From Chitinophagaceae bacterium (lineage in GTDB: Bacteria > Bacteroidota > Bacteroidia > Chitinophagales > Chitinophagaceae), in the NCBI GenBank assembly GCA_017307755.1, contig JAFKGQ010000004.1, positions 372,001 to 436,000 of the forward strand: DNA of 64,000 nucleotides, in the 5' to 3' direction. Under the pieces are notes generated by a model, which had not been told where the DNA came from, made no database searches, and worked only from the letters and a program-made list of their open reading frames with translations. Shown in pieces: positions 9,624 to 17,460 of this stretch (its first letter is position 1; the number at the start of each line of letters is the position of its first letter). Position numbers and translations under genes: made by a program.

Positions 9624-11306
9624 ATGAGAAGTTTATCTATAAAATGTTTGATCTGTTTTGTTAGCCTTACCATGTTCGGCTGTACAAAGCTAAATGAAAA
9701 GGTGTTGGATGAGTCTTCCGTCACCGGGCTTACGGACAAGCAGCTGGCAGAAGGTCTTATCGCACCTGTATATAACGTTTTGCCCGACATCTTTTATCAT
9801 ACCCGGTATTTTGCGTTGCAGGAGATCTCCTCTGATGAAGCGATCTTACCCTACAGAGGCGGTACGGATTGGGGCGACAACGGAATTTATGTCTCGATGC
9901 ACAGGCATGAAACAGTCAGCACCGACCCGAATGTGCAAAGTACCTGGACCAATATCGTAACGGGACTCTCCAGGTCTGTCACAGCCATCACAGCGTTGAA
10001 GACAAATAAGGACGCAAGCGCTCCTCTATTCCTGGCGGAAGCAAGAGCTATGCGGGCGTTCTATTCTTTGCTGACGCTGGATCTTTTCAATGTGGTATTT
10101 ATCAAGGAGGATCCGAATGGGACGTCTAAAGTGGTGAGGGGTGATCAGGCGATACAATATATCGAATCAGAGCTGCTTGCCGTCGAGCCGGTGTTGGACA
10201 ATTCCGCAGGGCCCGGGCGTATCACCAAGGCAGGTGTCTGGGGTTTATTAGCCCGTCTGTACCTGAATGCAGCGGTCTACAGGGATCGCTATGCGGCTGC
10301 CTTTTCTTTCAAAGGCGATGACATGAACAAGGTGATCGATTATTGCAATAAGATCATCTCCTCCGGCAGCTATACGCTGGCTCCTGAATATTTTTCCATT
10401 TTTAACAACGATAACCACGGCAATAAAGAGATCGTCTTTGCAGTGGACCAGCGCCCCGATCTGAGCAACAGCCACAACCGGATGGCTTATTTCTCCTTAT
10501 CAGGCGACCAATTCCCTTTACCGGCGTTTACGAGCGCAAATGGTACCGACGGTCCGGCCATTACACCGGACTTTTATGAAACCTGGGCAGCTGCCAATAC
10601 GCCGGTAGACCCTGCCGCGGCCGACCCGAGGTTTTATAAAGAGAACCTTCCCCAGGTTGACGGCTGTGTGGACGCTGCGGCATTCAATATCAATCGTGGT
10701 ATCCTGAGAGGACAACAATACGGCCTGACCAAGGATGCGAGCGGTGCGTTCGTAAAATGCCCCGATGGGAAACTGCAGGTCAGCAAGCTGTACAATGTGA
10801 CAAGAAGCAAACCTACACTGCCGGTGGATTTTACAGAACAGGTCGATTTTACGACTGCGGGAAGCAATTACAGCACAGGGTACCGGGTGGAAAAATATGA
10901 ATTTAGCAAAAGCTCGAACAGCGGCAGGAATAAAGGTGAAGCGGATATCATCATTCTTCGTCTTGCCGATGCCTATTTAATGAGGGCAGAAGCAAAGCTC
11001 AGAGGGACAAATGATGCAGCCGGCGCCCTGGCCGATGTAAATATAGTCCGGGCCGCTCGTACAGCGACCACACCGGCAGCGCCATTGACATCCATGAGTT
11101 TGGATCTTTTATTCAGGGAAAGGGGCTTTGAGTTTTATTGGGAGATGCTAAGACGTACCGATATGGTCCGTTTTGGTAAATACGAAGGCTCCTGGACGGA
11201 AAAGAGCAGCACGGATAAAAATAAAAGGGTTTTCCCCATTCCACAGACTGCTATCGATGCCGCGTCTAATATCCCGAATTATCTTAAGCAGAATGATGGG
11301 TATTAA
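9624..11306 (+). CDS. SusD/RagB-family nutrient-binding outer membrane lipoprotein
   Basis: This 560-residue lipoprotein has lipobox 'T-M-F-G-C' and lipidated C20. It has the SusD pattern: an N-terminal helical TPR-like region with 'A-E-A-R-A-M-R-A-F-Y-S-L-L' near residues 135-147, and a C-terminal RagB/SusD part with 'L-R-L-A-D-A-Y-L-M-R-A-E-A' and 'R-E-R-G-F-E-F-Y-W-E-M-L-R-R-T-D-M-V-R-F-G', ending 'P-N-Y-L-K-Q-N-D-G-Y'. It should cap the SusC barrel encoded just upstream and bind substrate at the cell surface. A strong stem-loop terminator follows, so susC-susD probably form a two-gene transcript. Confidence 0.95.
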   Translation: MRSLSIKCLICFVSLTMFGCTKLNEKVLDESSVTGLTDKQLAEGLIAPVYNVLPDIFYHTRYFALQEISSDEAILPYRGGTDWGDNGIYVSMHRHETVSTDPNVQSTWTNIVTGLSRSVTAITALKTNKDASAPLFLAEARAMRAFYSLLTLDLFNVVFIKEDPNGTSKVVRGDQAIQYIESELLAVEPVLDNSAGPGRITKAGVWGLLARLYLNAAVYRDRYAAAFSFKGDDMNKVIDYCNKIISSGSYTLAPEYFSIFNNDNHGNKEIVFAVDQRPDLSNSHNRMAYFSLSGDQFPLPAFTSANGTDGPAITPDFYETWAAANTPVDPAAADPRFYKENLPQVDGCVDAAAFNINRGILRGQQYGLTKDASGAFVKCPDGKLQVSKLYNVTRSKPTLPVDFTEQVDFTTAGSNYSTGYRVEKYEFSKSSNSGRNKGEADIIILRLADAYLMRAEAKLRGTNDAAGALADVNIVRAARTATTPAAPLTSMSLDLLFRERGFEFYWEMLRRTDMVRFGKYEGSWTEKSSTDKNKRVFPIPQTAIDAASNIPNYLKQNDGY

Positions 11307-11344
11307 AAGGCGTTTTATATAAGAAGTTAGGGTATTTTTAAACG

Positions 11345-11388
11345 CTGCCCCGGTTTGCATAAGTGTAAGCCGGGGCAGTTGTTTGTTT
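11345..11388 (+). terminator. Rho-independent terminator after susD
   Basis: A 9-bp perfect stem (CTGCCCCGG with CCGGGGCAG, 11345-11353 and 11370-11378) extends by about five weaker pairs toward a 6-base loop. A T-rich run (TTGTTTGTTT) follows. Confidence 0.8.
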
Positions 11389-11483
11389 AACAGACCGTAG
11401 TTCGTCAATTATATCATGCATCTTGTCAATCATTAACCCCAAGGCAGTGATTTTCTCTATCATTGCAGGAAATAGCCCGGTTT

Positions 11484-12551
11484 ATGAAAAGAACATTGAC
11501 TGTCCTGCTTGCCACCCTGGTAACTATTTTATATAATGTCAGTGCCGCCCAGACACCCGGAGCCGGAACCCTGGTCATCGACAGCCTGACCTCTACCATA
11601 CTAAAGGACAATAAGATCCATATAGATCCATTACGAAAAGTCTATATTTATTTACCCGCTTCCTACAATACCTCGAAGAGGTCATACCCGGTGGTGTTTT
11701 ACTTTCATACGATATTTAATAACCCCACGCAATTTTTGGGGTCATCCGGTATAAAATCGTTGCTTGACAAAGCGTTTGAAAGTAAGCTTTCCCGGGAATT
11801 TATATTGGTCATACCTGATTGCAGCTCGCCGACGGCAGGGAGCTTTTATGAAAACTCTTCCACCAGCGGCAGGTGGCTGGATTACATAACGCAGGAGCTT
11901 GTGCCCTTTATAGACAAAAAGTACCGGTCAATACCCCAAAAGGAAAGCAGGGCGGTCACAGGGGAAACAATGGGGGGAAGGGGGGCGCTTTTCCTGGCCA
12001 TAACCCGGCCTGATCTTTTTAACGTGGTATATGCGCTACATCCCGTCGCCACCGGCATGGGGAATGTTCCCTGGGTCAATATGGACATCAACTGGGAAAA
12101 AATTCACCAGGCCAAGTCTTATGAAGAATTGACCGGTCTGGGGTTTACACCTCTATTTCTTATGATACAACAGGCCTTCCTGCCAAATCCGAACAGACCG
12201 CCATTTTATTGTGATCTTATGTTTGAGCCGGAAGATGGGAAAATGAAATTGAATGTGGATAATATGCAAAAAGTGAAAGAATCGTTCCTGTTAGATCACT
12301 GCGTAGAGCAAAACAGACAAAAATTGCTTCAGTTGAAGGCGATCGCATTCGACTGGGGAAGGTTCGATCCGATACAGGATCATGTTATTTCTGCGCAACG
12401 TTTCAGCCGGCAATTGCAGGATCTGGGTATTAACCACGAAGCCGAAGAATATGCCGGTCTGCCATGGACAAAAAACTGGACGAAGACAGGCAGGTTCTAT
12501 ACAAGGGTACTTCCATTCCTGAACCGTAATTTACAGTTTGCAGAGAAGTAA
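11484..12551 (+). CDS. Exported esterase-D/feruloyl-esterase-fold protein lacking catalytic Ser and His
   Basis: This 355-residue protein has a signal peptide to about residue 22. The start at 11484 is preferred over 11463 because the signal peptide begins there. It has an alpha/beta-hydrolase fold of the esterase D (XynZ-like) family: 'Y-P-V-V-F-Y-F-H', 'G-R-W-L-D-Y-I-T-Q-E-L-V-P-F-I-D' and 'P-D-L-F'. The nucleophile elbow that is normally G-x-S-M-G-G reads G-E-T-M-G-G; Thr162 is coded by ACA at 11967. Near the C-terminus the usual 'G-G-H-x-W' reads 'G-L-P-W', so the catalytic His is gone too. Other fold positions are kept. It is probably a pseudo-enzyme, perhaps a binding protein working with the SusC/SusD pair, though a terminator separates them. 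Confidence 0.8.
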   Translation: MKRTLTVLLATLVTILYNVSAAQTPGAGTLVIDSLTSTILKDNKIHIDPLRKVYIYLPASYNTSKRSYPVVFYFHTIFNNPTQFLGSSGIKSLLDKAFESKLSREFILVIPDCSSPTAGSFYENSSTSGRWLDYITQELVPFIDKKYRSIPQKESRAVTGETMGGRGALFLAITRPDLFNVVYALHPVATGMGNVPWVNMDINWEKIHQAKSYEELTGLGFTPLFLMIQQAFLPNPNRPPFYCDLMFEPEDGKMKLNVDNMQKVKESFLLDHCVEQNRQKLLQLKAIAFDWGRFDPIQDHVISAQRFSRQLQDLGINHEAEEYAGLPWTKNWTKTGRFYTRVLPFLNRNLQFAEK

Positions 12552-12552
12552 G

Positions 12553-13113
12553 CTATTTTCCTATTTCGTAATACAGCTCAACCATTCCACTTTTGTAGGC
12601 TGTCACATCTTTCAGGTGTAATGCCTGTTCCTGTCCTATATGGTCAAAAAACGGTGTCCCGTCACCCAAAATGATAGGCATGACTGACAGCCTTATTTCG
12701 TCGGCCAGTTTTAAACGAATGAAATCCCCGGCAAGGATAGCTCCGCCTACGAGCCAAACATTCCTGTAACTGGGCCTTAGCCGTTCATTCACAAGTTTAT
12801 TCAGGTCGCCCGAATAAATTTCGATGTTTTGTCTTTCAATGGGCAGGGGCCTATGTGTTACTACAATTGTCGGTACGTCTCCATAAGCCCACCCATAAGA
12901 TCTTGAAAGTTCCAGGGCATGTTCGTATGTCCGGGACCCCATCACATAGCAGTCTATTGTTTTAAGAAAATCTTCCGTGTCCTGCCCGGTAATCTCTATT
13001 CCTTTCTCGTAGTGGTCAATGGTTTCAAACCACGAAACGCTGTTGTCTTTTTTTGCAATGATCCCGTCGAGGCTTGAAACCATATGTATCGTTACTTTAA
13101 ATGTGTTTTCCAT
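12553..13113 (-). CDS. Dihydrofolate reductase family protein (RibD C-terminal-like)
   Basis: This is a 186-residue cytoplasmic protein of the dihydrofolate-reductase/RibD C-terminal fold. It has the N-terminal strand with 'S-L-D-G-I-I-A', 'V-M-G-S-R-T-Y-E', 'P-T-I-V-V-T', and a nucleotide-binding 'V-W-L-V-G-G-A-I-L-A' loop near residue 118. Members of this group are NADPH-dependent reductases of mostly unknown substrate (YyaP/YwjB type), not true FolA. It is convergent with the esterase-like gene, with one base between them, and divergent from the cupin gene. Confidence 0.85.
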   Translation of the reverse strand: MENTFKVTIHMVSSLDGIIAKKDNSVSWFETIDHYEKGIEITGQDTEDFLKTIDCYVMGSRTYEHALELSRSYGWAYGDVPTIVVTHRPLPIERQNIEIYSGDLNKLVNERLRPSYRNVWLVGGAILAGDFIRLKLADEIRLSVMPIILGDGTPFFDHIGQEQALHLKDVTAYKSGMVELYYEIGK

Positions 13114-13216
13114 AATGATAAATTACTAAAAAATCTGACAAATTTGTATTTTACATTACGCCACGGCAAGAGGGGGCGGGGGACTTGATTACCAAACATT
13201 AACAAATGCTTGTTCA

Positions 13217-13810
13217 ATGAAGACGATAAATTTATTGCTGCTATTCTTTTATGCCGTTCTTCCTGGATGTAAGCCGACATCAAAAACTCCAACCAACACT
13301 CAGCAGGGATATTTCCTCCAGGATACCAGCAAACCTAATATCATTGCGCTTAACCCGGGTGCAATCGAAGAACTGCCCTATGATGCAGGATCTGTCAAAG
13401 TTTTAGCTTCCAGTGAAGACACAAAAGGAAGCTTTTCTCTTTTTGAATTGAAAGAAATGCCAGGCTACAAAACCGCATGGCACCGCCACAATCATTTTGA
13501 TGAATCGTTTTATGTTATGGAAGGAGTTCTAACTGTCAAGATAAATGATAAAGTGGGCACCTACCCGCCCGGATCCTATATCCTCATTCCGAGGGGAACA
13601 CCACATGGCCAGGCAAATTTTGGCACGGTCCCGACCCGGGTGTTGTTGACATTTAGGCCAAGTGCATATGAGCAATTCTTCAGGGACAGGATAGAGCTCT
13701 TTAAAACAGTAAAACCAGGTAGTGCTGAATTTACTGACAAATTCAATGAGCTACGAAGGAAACATGCTAAATATGTAGAGATCTTAGGGACTTGGGATAT
13801 TGAAAAATAG
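13217..13810 (+). CDS. Cupin-domain lipoprotein
   Basis: This 197-residue protein has a lipoprotein signal peptide (lipobox 'V-L-P-G-C', lipidated C18), so it is anchored in the cell envelope. A single cupin domain covers about residues 75-150. It has metal-ligand pattern 'W-H-R-H-N-H-F-D-E-S-F-Y-V' in motif 1 and 'P-R-G-T-P-H-G' in motif 2, so the His/His/Glu/His metal site looks intact. A helical tail of about 40 residues follows. Such small cupins can be dioxygenases, isomerases or sugar-binding proteins; the substrate cannot be told here. Confidence 0.8.
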   Translation: MKTINLLLLFFYAVLPGCKPTSKTPTNTQQGYFLQDTSKPNIIALNPGAIEELPYDAGSVKVLASSEDTKGSFSLFELKEMPGYKTAWHRHNHFDESFYVMEGVLTVKINDKVGTYPPGSYILIPRGTPHGQANFGTVPTRVLLTFRPSAYEQFFRDRIELFKTVKPGSAEFTDKFNELRRKHAKYVEILGTWDIEK

Positions 13811-13829
13811 AGTAGGAGGGTGTTGTGTA

Positions 13830-15041
13830 TCAGGGGCGTTTTATCACCTTACCTTCTTTCATGACAAAGAGGGTGTGCTGAAGTAGGGTAATATCTTCCA
13901 ACGGGTTCCCGGGCACAGCGATGATGTCTGCAATAAAACCTTTTTGGATTTGACCCAGGGAATTTTCAACATGGAGCAGACTTGCGGCATTGAGCGTGGC
14001 TGTCTTGATAGCGTCCATTGGGGTCAAGCCTGCTTTCCTGACATAATACTCGAGCTCTTTGGTTTCATTGGTGTTCCAACTGGTAGCGTCGGTGCCCATG
14101 ACGATAGTCAGTTTGGCTTTGTAGGCCCGGTTCAGGTACTTGTGAATGCTATCGAGCAATGGCCCGGGATGGCGTTCCATACCGCTGATGGTAGGACACC
14201 AAAATGTTCCATGGGCGAGGGCCAGTTTGATCAGGGTGTCGTTAAACTCGTGGCCATGTTCGATCGACCTGGCGCCGGCTTCGATAGCCAGCCGGATGCC
14301 GACACTTGTATTAGCATGAGCTGCTACTTCAAGACCTAATTTTTTTGCTTCGCTGACAATCGCCTTCATTTCATCGGCGCTGAAGGTGGGTGTAATAAAG
14401 TCTCCATACATTTTGATCCATGTTACACCCCGGGCGTATTGCTCCCGAACGGCTTTGATACATTCGTCAGCGCCCGTAGCGAATTGGGTACCATAGGGCA
14501 GGTCGATCGACCAATTCTGATCTCTCGAAAGGGGGAAGTATTGTCCAGTGGCGGCGATACCTCTTCCTGCCGGGAAAATGTGCGGCCCTTCGACAAAACC
14601 CGAGTCCACCGCTCTGGCCAGGTCCACATCAGCATAGCCCGCCCCCTCCGTGCACACATCTCTTACCGTCGTAATGCCATTGTTTAGTGCCGTCCGCATA
14701 TGCATGACCGCGCGAAGCGCCCTGTAAGAAGGGGAGTGATCGTAGAGGTCCTTCTCGTAATCCCCGGATGTACCGAGCAAATGCGTATGAACGTCCATCA
14801 GCCCGGGTAACAGGGTTTGCCCTTTCAGGTCGATAACGATCGCCGAATCGGGGATTGTTCTGTTGAAATTGACATCAATGATCTTGCCCTGGCGTATAAT
14901 AACGGTAGGATTGGACATGGCCAGATCGTTTTTGCCGTCTATGAGACGATCGGCTAAAATAGCGTAGGTCTGGGCAAAACTGTAATTCGAAACAGCCACG
15001 AGCATAAGGGCTTGCAGAAATCTCTTATAAAAGGAATGCAT
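13830..15041 (-). CDS. Exported amidohydrolase family protein
   Basis: The 403-residue metal-dependent hydrolase has a signal peptide ending '-S-F-A-Q' near residue 24. Its composite amidohydrolase domain has 'M-D-V-H-T-H' (metal site), 'W-I-K-M-Y-G-D' (possible carboxylated lysine), 'A-H-A-N-T-S', 'S-I-E-H-G-H' and 'M-G-T-D-A-T' (catalytic Asp), plus the flanking beta-sandwich 'D-I-I-A-V-P-G-N-P-L'. It belongs to the imidazolonepropionase-like / Xaa-Pro dipeptidase-like group, probably acting on a periplasmic peptide or cyclic amide. The ATG at 15041 is chosen over a TTG at 15053 because the TTG overlaps the -7 promoter box. Confidence 0.88.
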   Translation of the reverse strand: MHSFYKRFLQALMLVAVSNYSFAQTYAILADRLIDGKNDLAMSNPTVIIRQGKIIDVNFNRTIPDSAIVIDLKGQTLLPGLMDVHTHLLGTSGDYEKDLYDHSPSYRALRAVMHMRTALNNGITTVRDVCTEGAGYADVDLARAVDSGFVEGPHIFPAGRGIAATGQYFPLSRDQNWSIDLPYGTQFATGADECIKAVREQYARGVTWIKMYGDFITPTFSADEMKAIVSEAKKLGLEVAAHANTSVGIRLAIEAGARSIEHGHEFNDTLIKLALAHGTFWCPTISGMERHPGPLLDSIHKYLNRAYKAKLTIVMGTDATSWNTNETKELEYYVRKAGLTPMDAIKTATLNAASLLHVENSLGQIQKGFIADIIAVPGNPLEDITLLQHTLFVMKEGKVIKRP

Positions 15042-15050
15042 AACGGTCTT

Positions 15051-15083
15051 CAAAGATGGACAATATAGGAGATTTGGAGCAAA
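15051..15083 (-). promoter_or_regulatory. Bacteroidal -33/-7 promoter of the amidohydrolase gene
   Basis: On the minus strand TTTG (15083-15080) is followed after 21 bases by CATCTTTG (15058-15051), one mismatch from TAnnTTTG. The ATG at 15041 lies 9 bases downstream. Confidence 0.5.
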
Positions 15084-15266
15084 TGCAAAAGCTCCGGGTA
15101 TTGTTGGGAGCTTTGTGTGTGGTTTATTAAGGTGTTGATTATTAGTATTTTGTGTATTTTAAAACATTCTCTGAAAATGAAGCGACAGTTTAAACCTTAT
15201 ATGATAAAAAAAAACCTCTTTTTGTACGGAAAACCGGATTCCGGTTGTCTTACTATAAAACTCTTT

Positions 15267-15680
15267 ATGAAGCTGCTTTTACTACCCGTCATTTTTTGCG
15301 GGATTACGGCATTTGCCAAAGCTCAAGATGCTGATAAGATTATCAGAACTTATTTTTCGGGGTATGAAAAAAAAGACTGGAGCATCGTTGCCAGTCAACT
15401 TGCAGATGATTTTACGTTTACAAGTCCGGCCCCTGATGACCATATTCCCCTGGCAGTGTACAAAACCAAGTGCTGGCCCCAGTCCCAATTTATTAAAAAG
15501 GTCGATTTCGTTAAAATTATCCAGGACGGTAACAGTGCGTTTGTTATCTACAACATCACTACCACCGACAATAAACACCTACGTAACACCGAATATTATA
15601 CCTTTAACAATGGAAAAATAAGATCAATTGAATGCTTTTTCGGTGGTACAGGAGCTGGGTACCCTACCAATGCCAGGTAG
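15267..15680 (+). CDS. Exported NTF2/SnoaL-like protein
   Basis: The 137-residue reading has a signal peptide starting at the ATG at 15267 (hydrophobic 'M-K-L-L-L-L-P-V-I-F' ending '-F-A-K-A-Q'). The frame is open for 50 codons upstream, but those residues are basic and do not resemble the family. The mature part looks like an NTF2/SnoaL-like fold: an N-terminal helix with 'Y-F-S-G-Y-E-K-K-D-W', 'L-A-D-D-F-T-F-T-S' and a final strand 'G-K-I-R-S-I-E-C-F'. These proteins are small-molecule-binding or isomerase folds; the role here is unknown. It sits 28 bases before the YciI-sigma pair and may share its transcript. Confidence 0.75.
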   Translation: MKLLLLPVIFCGITAFAKAQDADKIIRTYFSGYEKKDWSIVASQLADDFTFTSPAPDDHIPLAVYKTKCWPQSQFIKKVDFVKIIQDGNSAFVIYNITTTDNKHLRNTEYYTFNNGKIRSIECFFGGTGAGYPTNAR

Positions 15681-15708
15681 CTTGAAAAGAATAAGATAAA
15701 CAAACATC

Positions 15709-16095
15709 ATGGAAAAGTTTTTATTCATCATTCGCGAAGATCTTAGCATACTAAGACAATGGAGCGAAGAAGAGCGGTATAAACCGATCCTGGAAATGGA
15801 TGAATGGGTAAGATCTTTAATAAAAAAAGGTAATTATGTAGGAGGTGATGCTTTACAGATTAAAGGAGGGTATGTAAGTAAAAACAACGTGCTTTCAGAC
15901 GGCCCGTTTATTGAGGCGAAGGAGGGTATAAGCGGTTTTATTTTTATGGAAGCGAACGATTTGGACGATGCGGTTTCTATCGCACAAACCTGTACGTTGG
16001 TGCAAAGCGGCAAAATGACTATTGAAGTGCGACCACTAATGGGAGTAAAAGATGTAAGAGAATTAGGCGATGAACCAAGAACAACAAGCAGTTGA
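15709..16095 (+). CDS. YciI-like (YCII/DGPF domain) protein
   Basis: This is a 128-residue cytoplasmic protein of the YCII-related family. The hallmark 'D-G-P-F-I-E-A-K-E-G-I-S-G-F' covers about residues 64-77, and 'V-R-P-L-M' lies near the end. Its last 26 bases overlap the start of the ECF sigma factor gene. This pairing of a DGPF protein with a long ECF sigma factor is the known arrangement of the ECF42 group, where one or more DGPF genes are the sigma factor's likely targets. The biochemical role of DGPF proteins is not settled. Confidence 0.88.
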   Translation: MEKFLFIIREDLSILRQWSEEERYKPILEMDEWVRSLIKKGNYVGGDALQIKGGYVSKNNVLSDGPFIEAKEGISGFIFMEANDLDDAVSIAQTCTLVQSGKMTIEVRPLMGVKDVRELGDEPRTTSS

Positions 16096-17290
16096 CGCGT
16101 TATACAAAACCCATTTTGGGAAATTGGTTATAGCCATGCTTCAGTTTTCAAGGGACATTGACCTTGAAATGGCTGAAGACCTGGTTCAAGATGCATTTTA
16201 TGCTGCGCTTTCTACGTGGAAGGATAACGGGATCCCGGACAACCCCGCCGGCTGGGCGTACAAAGTCTGCAGGAACAATGCCATCAATTCTCTTAAAAGG
16301 AAGAATGTATTTAAGAACCCTTTTGAAGAAGATATAGGAATTGTCAGAGCTACAGAACAGGACGAAAGCATTTTTGACGACCGGAAAATACAATTATTAT
16401 TTGCTTGTGCACACCCCAGCTTGTCGCCGAAAATGCAGGTGGTGATTACGCTAAAATACGTGACAAACCTAAGGATAGAATCTATCTCCAGGGCATTGGG
16501 TATGACGATTGACGGCATTGATAAAATACTGGCAAGGGCGAAGCAACGGATAAAAATGGAAAACATTTTTTTGAAAGAACCTTCACCCCGGCAATTGCAA
16601 ATGAGATTGCCTGTTGTGCATAAGATCATATACCTCATATTTAATGAAGGTTATCGTGCGGGCAGCGGCAAAGAAATAATCCGGCAAGAGCTATGTGAGG
16701 AAAGTCTAATAACGATAAAATCTTTGCTCGACAATCATATTTCCAATGAAGAAACGGCTGCATTGTACGCTTTGCTATTGTTCAATGCAGCAAGGCTGGG
16801 CGCACGATTTACGGCCGCAGGTGAATTATTGGATCTTGAAGAGCAGGACAGGACTTTATGGAACGGTGATCTGATCGCCTTGGGCAGCTATTATCTCAGT
16901 CAGTCCAAAATTGAAAATGTTTCCTGCTATCACTACGAAGCTGCGATCGCGTACCTGCATTGCAAAGCAAAAAGTTTTGCGGATACTGATTGGGTTACTA
17001 TTTCAAAATTATATGAGAAGTTATTGAAAGACAACCCTAACCCTTTTATTAAACTGAACTATGCCATTTCGCTGTACTATGATTCGCATAGACAGGAGGC
17101 GTTTAGCTTGCTACACGATCTGCAACAAACTTTCCTGGAACAATATTATTTGCTACATGCTACCTTGGGTAAGTTGTATTTGCTGGAGGGCGAATACATT
17201 AAAAGCGAAGTGCATTTGACAAAAGCTCTTTCCCTAACAAGTTTTAAGGCAGAAAAGGAGTTTATAAAGAAAATGTTATTGAAAAGTTAG
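16070..17290 (+). CDS. ECF RNA polymerase sigma factor with long C-terminal extension (ECF42-like)
   Basis: This 406-residue sigma factor has region 2 near residues 10-80 ('E-D-L-V-Q-D-A-F-Y-A-A-L', 'P-A-G-W-A-Y-K-V-C-R-N'). Region 4 lies near 105-165 ('L-F-A-C-A-H-P-S-L-S-P-K', 'R-I-E-S-I-S-R-A-L-G'). A C-terminal extension of about 230 residues includes 'Y-L-I-F-N-E-G-Y' and 'A-L-Y-A-L-L-L-F-N-A-A-R-L'. In ECF42-type factors this TPR-like extension replaces the usual anti-sigma control and is needed for activity. No anti-sigma gene is present. It overlaps the YciI-like gene by 26 bases, so translation is probably coupled. Confidence 0.9.
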   Translation: MNQEQQAVDALYKTHFGKLVIAMLQFSRDIDLEMAEDLVQDAFYAALSTWKDNGIPDNPAGWAYKVCRNNAINSLKRKNVFKNPFEEDIGIVRATEQDESIFDDRKIQLLFACAHPSLSPKMQVVITLKYVTNLRIESISRALGMTIDGIDKILARAKQRIKMENIFLKEPSPRQLQMRLPVVHKIIYLIFNEGYRAGSGKEIIRQELCEESLITIKSLLDNHISNEETAALYALLLFNAARLGARFTAAGELLDLEEQDRTLWNGDLIALGSYYLSQSKIENVSCYHYEAAIAYLHCKAKSFADTDWVTISKLYEKLLKDNPNPFIKLNYAISLYYDSHRQEAFSLLHDLQQTFLEQYYLLHATLGKLYLLEGEYIKSEVHLTKALSLTSFKAEKEFIKKMLLKS

Positions 17291-17313
17291 GTTCACTGTC
17301 AGCGATTGTGGGG

Positions 17314-17341
17314 AAAGGGCCGCAACTTGATGCGGCCTTTT
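17314..17341 (+). terminator. Terminator after the ECF sigma gene
   Basis: A GGCCGCA/TGCGGCC stem (17318-17324 with 17331-17337) has a 6-base loop. It is flanked by AAAG on the left and TTTT on the right, and a T-rich tail follows. Confidence 0.75.
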
Positions 17342-17358
17342 CCTGTTTGGTTATTAGA

Positions 17359-17392
17359 TGCACCGGAGGGGAGGATTTTTTAATCGGTTTTT
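17359..17392 (+). repeat. 34-bp direct repeat, copy 1 (upstream of the TPR gene)
   Basis: It begins TGCACCGGA and ends CGGTTTTT. It matches 29 of 34 bases with the copy at 18578-18611. This copy ends 68 bases before the TPR gene start. Confidence 0.55.
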
Positions 17393-17426
17393 AGGCGAAT
17401 TGAGGTTAATCTAATTCAATGGCTAT

Positions 17427-17457
17427 TTTGCATTGTTGAATTTTTTATCTATAATTG
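17427..17457 (+). promoter_or_regulatory. Promoter of the TPR gene
   Basis: TTTG (17427-17430), then 19 bases, then TATAATTG (17450-17457), one mismatch from TAnnTTTG. The ATG at 17461 is only 3 bases further, so the transcript would have almost no leader. The box overlaps an alternative TTG start at 17455, which argues for the ATG. Confidence 0.55.
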
Positions 17458-17460
17458 GAC

